This document shows positions 7,253 through 10,941 of a stretch of DNA of 10,941 nt, piece after piece (the stretch's first letter is position 1; each line of letters starts with the position of its first letter). Origin of the DNA: an uncultured Eubacteriales bacterium (GTDB lineage: Bacteria > Bacillota > Clostridia > Christensenellales > CAG-138); the NCBI GenBank assembly GCA_900547135.1, contig URFJ01000064.1:1-10941 (forward strand), given 5' to 3'. The notes below the pieces were generated by a model, which was not told where the DNA came from, searched no databases, and saw only the letters and a list, made by a program, of their open reading frames with translations. The position numbers and the translations under genes were made by a program.

Positions 7253-7789
7253 TTAGCGAATCGACGCCGCGCCCTTGTTGAGAGCCTCACGGTTCAGCGG
7301 TATTAGATGCGCTTTCTTTTCCCCAAGCTTATAAAGCAATGCCTGAAGAACGCTTTCAAAATCAACACACTTTGTTTTCTCTATATAAGCTCCAAGCATA
7401 ACCATATTTGCTACGCGAGGGTTTCCAAGCTCTTCCGCTATTTCGTTGCACGGCACATAATACACCTCTATATCGCTGCGCTCTGGCCTTTTATCTATAA
7501 TGGAACTATTTATAAAAAGCTTGCCATTAGGTAAAACGCTGTCTTCAAACTTGTCTAACGAGGGTCTATTCATCGCTACTACGGTTGTAGCCATAGTTAC
7601 TATAGGTGAGGCTACAGGCGAATCTGATACGACTACAGAACAGTTGGCCGTGCCGCCGCGCATTTCAGGTCCATATGACGGTAGCCAAGACACCTCTTTA
7701 TCTTCAAGCATTCCCGCATAGGCAAGCAGTTGGCCCATTAGTAGAACGCCCTGTCCGCCAAAACCAGCAAAAATGTTTTGTTCCAACAT
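7253..7789 (-). CDS. vorC: 2-oxoacid:ferredoxin oxidoreductase gamma subunit (VorC/KorC type)
   Basis: Gamma subunit of a CoA-acylating 2-oxoacid:ferredoxin oxidoreductase, a cytoplasmic enzyme that converts a 2-oxoacid and CoA to acyl-CoA and CO2 while reducing ferredoxin. At 178 residues it has the usual size of a separate gamma chain. The N terminus carries GFGGQGV (9-15), and the family signature PSYGPEMRGGTANCSVV lies near residues 37-53. Both are characteristic of the POR/KOR gamma domain, which helps bind CoA in related enzymes. It is the last gene of the operon, 4 bases after the beta subunit, with a perfect AAGGAGGT site located inside the end of that gene. The subunit does not define the substrate. 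The Vor name follows the alpha and beta chains, and 2-oxoglutarate or other oxoacids remain possible. Confidence 0.92.
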   Translation of the reverse strand: MLEQNIFAGFGGQGVLLMGQLLAYAGMLEDKEVSWLPSYGPEMRGGTANCSVVVSDSPVASPIVTMATTVVAMNRPSLDKFEDSVLPNGKLFINSSIIDKRPERSDIEVYYVPCNEIAEELGNPRVANMVMLGAYIEKTKCVDFESVLQALLYKLGEKKAHLIPLNREALNKGAASIR

Positions 7790-7793
7790 GGCT

Positions 7794-8525
7794 TTATACC
7801 TCCTTCTTAACGCCCAGAGGATAGTAGGGAATCATGTTTTGCTCAAGCCACTCCATGGATTCCGATGGATTCATTCCCCAGTTCGTAGGACAGTTTGATA
7901 GAACTTCTACCAATGAAAAGCCTTTGCCTTCAAGCTGCGTTTCAAACGCCTTCTTGATAGCACGCTTTGCCTTAACAATATTAGGGCTGCTGTTTACAGC
8001 AACACGTTCTATATAAGCTGAGCCCTCTATGGTAGCAAGCATTTCAGCCATTCGAATCGGGCTGCCACAGTGCTCCTTATCCCTTCCGTACGGGGATGTT
8101 GTAGTCTTTTGTCCAATAAGGGTAGTAGGAGCCATCTGTCCGCCCGTCATACCGTAAATGGCGTTATTTATAAATATTGTGGTGATCTTCTCTCCCCTAT
8201 GGGCCGCATGCACTATCTCTGCCGTGCCTATGGAGGCAAGGTCGCCGTCGCCCTGATAGGTAAATACAACATTGTTGGGATTTACGCGCTTTATCCCCGT
8301 TGCAACAGCTGGAGCGCGTCCATGCGCCGCCTCCTGGGTGTCGGTATTAAAGTATCTGTATGCGAATACCGCACATCCAACCGGCACAACACCAACGGTA
8401 CGCCCGCCAATATTGAGTTCATCAAGAACATCCGCAACGAGACCATCTACTATTACATGTACGCAAACAGGACAATAATGAAGTACAGCGTCTGTCAGCA
8501 GAGGCGTTTTTTTAAAGTTAGCCAT
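7794..8525 (-). CDS. 2-oxoacid:ferredoxin oxidoreductase beta subunit, TPP-binding (VorA/KorB type), with altered CPxC motif
   Basis: Thiamine-pyrophosphate subunit of the oxidoreductase. At 243 residues it has normal length for the separate beta chain. The TPP motif runs from GDGD (92-95) to the paired Asn at N120-N121 (INNAIYGMTGGQ). Probable [4Fe-4S] ligands are C18, C21, C51 (PVGCAVF) and C212 (SNCPTNWG), by analogy with the proximal cluster of pyruvate:ferredoxin oxidoreductase. The unusual point is residues 18-24, CPVCVHV: relatives nearly always read CPGC[G/T]HG, so glycines are replaced by Val while both Cys and the His are kept. The next residues (IVDG) also differ from the usual I[I/V]HR. 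The rest of the reading frame is intact and highly family-like. It starts 2 bases after the alpha subunit, with an AGGAGG site 8 bases ahead. Naming of the Vor subunit letters differs between organisms, so no symbol is given. Confidence 0.92.
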   Translation of the reverse strand: MANFKKTPLLTDAVLHYCPVCVHVIVDGLVADVLDELNIGGRTVGVVPVGCAVFAYRYFNTDTQEAAHGRAPAVATGIKRVNPNNVVFTYQGDGDLASIGTAEIVHAAHRGEKITTIFINNAIYGMTGGQMAPTTLIGQKTTTSPYGRDKEHCGSPIRMAEMLATIEGSAYIERVAVNSSPNIVKAKRAIKKAFETQLEGKGFSLVEVLSNCPTNWGMNPSESMEWLEQNMIPYYPLGVKKEV

Positions 8526-8527
8526 GG

Positions 8528-9598
8528 TTACGCCCTCCTGGATTCAATAATCTTTTCAAATATTTCTTCTGTGGTAGGAACTAAGCTGCCCGGCCTGCCC
8601 AAGAACTCTACAGGTTTTTCCGCATTTACGGCAAGCTTGATATCCTCAACCATCTGGCCCGCGCTTATTTCTACAACGATAGCTTTTTTCACGCTTTCCT
8701 GGCATATTGCTCTACGCACATCAGCTTCAGGGAATGGCCATATCGTGATTGGGCGCACAAGTCCAACCTTTATTCCGTTCTTTTCAGCAAGCGCGATCGC
8801 GCTCTTGCATATACGCGCTACCGTTCCATAAGCGCAAAGGATTATCTCGGCGCCATCCGTATTATACAGTTCACAAAGGCATTCCTTTTCTTTTATTGTA
8901 GCGTAGCGCGCCTGCAAACGGTCGTTAAGTTCCTGAAGTTCTTCATTTTCTATATATAGCGAGTTGACAACAGCGCGCGGGCGCCCGCTTTCAGGACTCC
9001 ATCCGGTAGTTGCCCAATCTTTTTGTGACAGTTCGCGCCTTTGCTTTCCCTCATGGAATTCAACAGGTTCCATCATCTGGCCTATTATTCCGTCAGCCAG
9101 CATCATAACAGGGGTACGATATATGTCGGCCAGGTCAAATGCATCCTGCATAAGATCAATGGCCTCCTGTACCGATGACGGTGCGAGCGCTATCATATGA
9201 TATTCGCCATGGCCGCCTCCCTTTGTGGTTTGGAAATAGTCACCCTGGGAGGCCTGTATTGAACCCAAACCAGGGCCGCCGCGCATCATGTTAACGATTA
9301 CACAGGGAAGCTCAGCACCCGCCAGATATGATATTCCTTCCATTTTAAGACTGATCCCTGGGCTTGAGGACGATGTCATAACCCTGGCTCCCGCTCCGGA
9401 AGCGCCATAAACCATGTTTATAGCGGCCACTTCGCTTTCAGCCTGGAGGAAACACCCGCCTTCTTGGGGAAGCCTTGCGGACATGTATTCTGGTATATCA
9501 TTCTGCGGTGTTATAGGATAACCGAAGAAAAAACGGCATCCGGCCTTTATCGCCGCTTCGGCAACAGCTTCGCAGCCCTTCATCAATTTCTTTGCCAT
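8528..9598 (-). CDS. vorB: 2-oxoacid:ferredoxin oxidoreductase alpha subunit (VorB/KorA type)
   Basis: Pyrimidine-binding/transketolase-like alpha subunit of the oxidoreductase, pairing with the TPP subunit encoded next. The 356 residues match the family's usual length. Visible signatures are GYPITPQNDIPEYM (26-39), the AESEVAAINMVYGASGAGAR segment (53-72) with the Glu expected to contact TPP, TSSSSPGISLKMEGISY (75-91), and RGGPGLGSIQASQGDYFQ (106-123). A C-terminal domain follows, containing VRPITIWPFPE. The pattern is that of proteins annotated as 3-methyl-2-oxobutanoate (2-oxoisovalerate) dehydrogenase subunit VorB, implying branched-chain oxoacid use, but substrate range cannot be read from sequence. 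It sits 14 bases after the ferredoxin subunit and has a G-rich GGGGGAAGG ribosome site. Confidence 0.94.
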   Translation of the reverse strand: MAKKLMKGCEAVAEAAIKAGCRFFFGYPITPQNDIPEYMSARLPQEGGCFLQAESEVAAINMVYGASGAGARVMTSSSSPGISLKMEGISYLAGAELPCVIVNMMRGGPGLGSIQASQGDYFQTTKGGGHGEYHMIALAPSSVQEAIDLMQDAFDLADIYRTPVMMLADGIIGQMMEPVEFHEGKQRRELSQKDWATTGWSPESGRPRAVVNSLYIENEELQELNDRLQARYATIKEKECLCELYNTDGAEIILCAYGTVARICKSAIALAEKNGIKVGLVRPITIWPFPEADVRRAICQESVKKAIVVEISAGQMVEDIKLAVNAEKPVEFLGRPGSLVPTTEEIFEKIIESRRA

Positions 9599-9612
9599 AA
9601 TAACCTTCCCCC

Positions 9613-9828
9613 TTACCCTCTATCGTCCTGAATCTCAATTACAGAATCAGGACACGTACGAGCGCAGGATGCGCATGCGATACATGAATCCATATCCGTC
9701 ACCTCTGCGGGATGATATCCCTTTGAGTTGAGCTTAGTCTTTGACAACGCTACAATCTTCTTTGGACATGCTCTGACGCACAGCCCACAACCCTTGCAAC
9801 GCTCCGCGTTAATGGTTAAAACGACCAT
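9613..9828 (-). CDS. vorD: 2-oxoacid:ferredoxin oxidoreductase delta subunit, 2x[4Fe-4S] ferredoxin
   Basis: A 71-residue bacterial-type ferredoxin with two four-cysteine motifs, CKGCGLCVRACP and CIACASCARTCP, each ligating a [4Fe-4S] cluster. As the delta chain of the complex it carries electrons from the cluster near TPP toward external ferredoxin. It is the first gene of the operon and directly precedes the alpha subunit. An in-frame TTG at 9855 would add nine residues. The ATG at 9828 (MVVLTINAERC) is preferred because GAGAGGT lies 7 bases before it and family members begin close to the first cluster. Confidence 0.92.
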   Translation of the reverse strand: MVVLTINAERCKGCGLCVRACPKKIVALSKTKLNSKGYHPAEVTDMDSCIACASCARTCPDSVIEIQDDRG

Positions 9829-9835
9829 TGAGCTT

Positions 9836-9842
9836 ACCTCTC
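9836..9842 (-). promoter_or_regulatory. Ribosome binding site for the ferredoxin subunit
   Basis: GAGAGGT on the minus strand, 7 bases before ATG at 9828; used to choose this start over TTG at 9855. Confidence 0.6.
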
Positions 9843-9890
9843 TTTCAATTTGCAATACGCCTTATGTAAGGTGCACAAATACCCGAATAA

Positions 9891-9919
9891 ATTATAGCAC
9901 CGTTACATATGTTGTTCAA
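9891..9919 (-). promoter_or_regulatory. Sigma-A-type promoter of the oxidoreductase operon
   Basis: On the minus strand TTGAAC (9914-9919) and TATAAT (9891-9896) are separated by exactly 17 bases, close to the consensus. The start point would be near 9884, giving a leader of about 55 bases. A GGTGC...GCACC inverted repeat (arms 9897-9901 and 9870-9874) flanks the -10 and start region and could be an operator. Confidence 0.8.
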
Positions 9920-9964
9920 ATAATATATAGCGTTTTTTACTGATTTATATTCCTTTTTAAATTC

Positions 9965-10675
9965 TCAGATGCCTTTTTCGGTAAACCTGTCCCAATCCCT
10001 GTGCATATACCGTGAAAGCGGAAGCAGTTTGCCAATATAATCCTTAGGCAGCTCCATCTTGGCTGCAAGGTTGGAGAATTCTGTGACTATATTGGGCATT
10101 CCTGCAGTAAATTTGACCGGAACACCAGTTTCAACAGAAATCGACCTTACCATATCATACCCTTCTACCAGTATCTCGGTTGTGGTTGCGTTTGACAGGT
10201 TTGCGTTATTTATCAATCCGGTTATTTCTAATCTGCTACGCATAGCTATCTTTTTCATCATATCCAAATTTGCTTGCAAGTCAGCCGAAAACGGCCTCCT
10301 GGAGTTTATTACATAAAGTACCTCCAAGTGATCAAGGGAGTCAAAGTTGTTTTTGTACTGTCCCAAAGCTACCGCGCCAGCCGGATCGCCGCCAACGTCA
10401 AAGATTACGGTTTCATGATCGTCAATAAAAACCGAGTAAATATCAGGCGGGAGGGATGGAACCTCGACTCCAGTCATGGCAAAAACGGGAGAATGCAGAG
10501 TTACATTGTGCTCCGACAATAAATGCTTCCTCTCTGTGCTTCGAAAATACGGATTTATTATGTCAAGGTCCACAAGCGCCGTCCTTCCTGCTTTGGACGC
10601 GTTTAACGACATATTTATAGCTATCTCGGTCTTTCCAGAACCAAAATTACCTATTAACACATATGTGTGCTTCAT
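9965..10675 (-). CDS. P-loop NTPase of the MinD/ParA-like (SIMIBI) class, function unknown
   Basis: A 236-residue cytoplasmic nucleotide-binding protein. It has a Walker A motif GNFGSGKTE (9-17), a LVDLDIINPYFRS segment (35-46) with the Asp expected in the ParA/CobQ group, and a Walker B-like VIFDVGGDP (90-98). I see no deviant-Walker signature Lys in the Walker A, no membrane-targeting helix and no cysteine at all. That rules out a CxxC iron-sulfur scaffold of the ApbC/Mrp kind. It starts 24 bases after the FAD dehydrogenase gene, with GGAGG 4 bases upstream of the ATG, and ends about 45 bases before the operon promoter of the oxidoreductase. A functional link to that enzyme is plausible but unproven. 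The precise role is not recognisable. Confidence 0.8.
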   Translation of the reverse strand: MKHTYVLIGNFGSGKTEIAINMSLNASKAGRTALVDLDIINPYFRSTERKHLLSEHNVTLHSPVFAMTGVEVPSLPPDIYSVFIDDHETVIFDVGGDPAGAVALGQYKNNFDSLDHLEVLYVINSRRPFSADLQANLDMMKKIAMRSRLEITGLINNANLSNATTTEILVEGYDMVRSISVETGVPVKFTAGMPNIVTEFSNLAAKMELPKDYIGKLLPLSRYMHRDWDRFTEKGI

Positions 10676-10699
10676 TTTTCCTCCAAATAATGTTTAACA

Positions 10700-10941
10700 T
10701 TAAATTATAGGTCTATATTTTTTTATCAGGCTTTCTGCCGCCTTAATTCCATCCACAGCAGAGCTAACTATGCCTCCAGCATATCCCGCTCCCTCGCCAA
10801 CGGGATATAGCCCCTCCATGCGTGTAGCCTCCCCATTCTCGTTTCTAAGGATCCTCAAAGGGGAGCTGGTCCTCGTCTCAACTGCGGTTAATACAGCGTC
10901 AGGCATGTCAAACCCCCGCATCATTCGCGAAAATGAATCTA
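10700..10941 (-). CDS. FAD-dependent dehydrogenase, C-terminal part (cut by window edge)
   Basis: The reading frame is open to the window end, and the last codons before the edge (DSFSRMMRGFDMPD) continue a known family pattern, so only the final 80 residues are seen and the true start lies outside. The segment contains TAVETRTSSPLRILRN and the C-terminal FAD-contact motif GLYPVGEGAGYAGGIVSSA, followed by a helix (DGIKAAESLI). These match the C terminus of the large uncharacterised FAD-dependent dehydrogenases (COG2509 type), whose substrate is unknown. The product ends YRPII with TAA at 10700-10702, just ahead of the P-loop NTPase gene, so both probably share a transcript. Confidence 0.85.
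   Translation of the reverse strand, partial: DSFSRMMRGFDMPDAVLTAVETRTSSPLRILRNENGEATRMEGLYPVGEGAGYAGGIVSSAVDGIKAAESLIKKYRPII

Noticed and set aside
8070..8831. A 253-codon plus-strand open frame opposite the oxidoreductase beta and alpha genes
   Set aside because: It lies entirely antisense to two well-conserved genes, straddles their junction, and its translation shows no recognisable domain. It is a shadow of the coding strand.
9905..9912. Palindrome ACATATGT within the spacer of the Vor promoter
   Set aside because: Only 8 bases in an AT-rich spacer, with flanks that do not extend the symmetry; too short to call a binding site.
9920..9964. Search for a terminator between the P-loop NTPase gene and the Vor promoter
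   Set aside because: The stretch is AT-rich with T/A runs but I found no convincing inverted repeat, so no terminator is reported.

Overview
The window looks like a chromosomal segment from an anaerobic, Clostridia-type member of the Firmicutes. The reasons are the gene order miaB-mutS-mutL, a four-subunit ferredoxin-linked 2-oxoacid oxidoreductase of the Vor/Kor type, strong AGGAGG-type ribosome binding sites, and a promoter with near-consensus sigma-A hexamers. All eleven genes lie on the minus strand, so transcription runs from the right edge to the left edge. I see no tRNA, rRNA, CRISPR array, insertion sequence or phage gene. No gene-free stretch exceeds about 180 bases.

Right part (10941 to 9965): the C-terminal end of an FAD-dependent dehydrogenase, cut by the window edge, is followed 24 bases later by a cysteine-free P-loop NTPase of the MinD/ParA-like (SIMIBI) class. 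Middle (9919 to 7188): a near-consensus promoter (TTGAAC, 17 bases, TATAAT) drives a tight operon. It encodes the delta (2x[4Fe-4S] ferredoxin), alpha, beta (TPP) and gamma subunits of a 2-oxoacid:ferredoxin oxidoreductase, most like the branched-chain VorDBAC type, and ends in a hairpin that may be a weak terminator. This enzyme would oxidatively decarboxylate 2-oxoacids to acyl-CoA while reducing ferredoxin.

Left part (7122 to 1): an extended -10 promoter precedes a predicted lipoprotein with a beta-helix-like repeat domain. Next come a strongly basic repeat protein with one C-terminal membrane helix, then miaB (tRNA ms2i6A methylthiolation), mutS and mutL (mismatch repair). Gaps are 25 to 50 bases or less, and mutS and mutL overlap by ATGA, so these five genes may be one transcription unit.

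The most unusual items are as follows. (1) The basic membrane-anchored protein carries nine copies of an octapeptide ending in R-[F/Y], spaced 19 to 22 residues apart and mostly alternating 20/22; I recognise no family. (2) The oxidoreductase beta subunit reads CPVCVHV where the family normally has CPGC[G/T]HG. (3) MutL stops after 391 codons, in the linker, so its dimerisation/endonuclease domain is absent from the visible reading frame.
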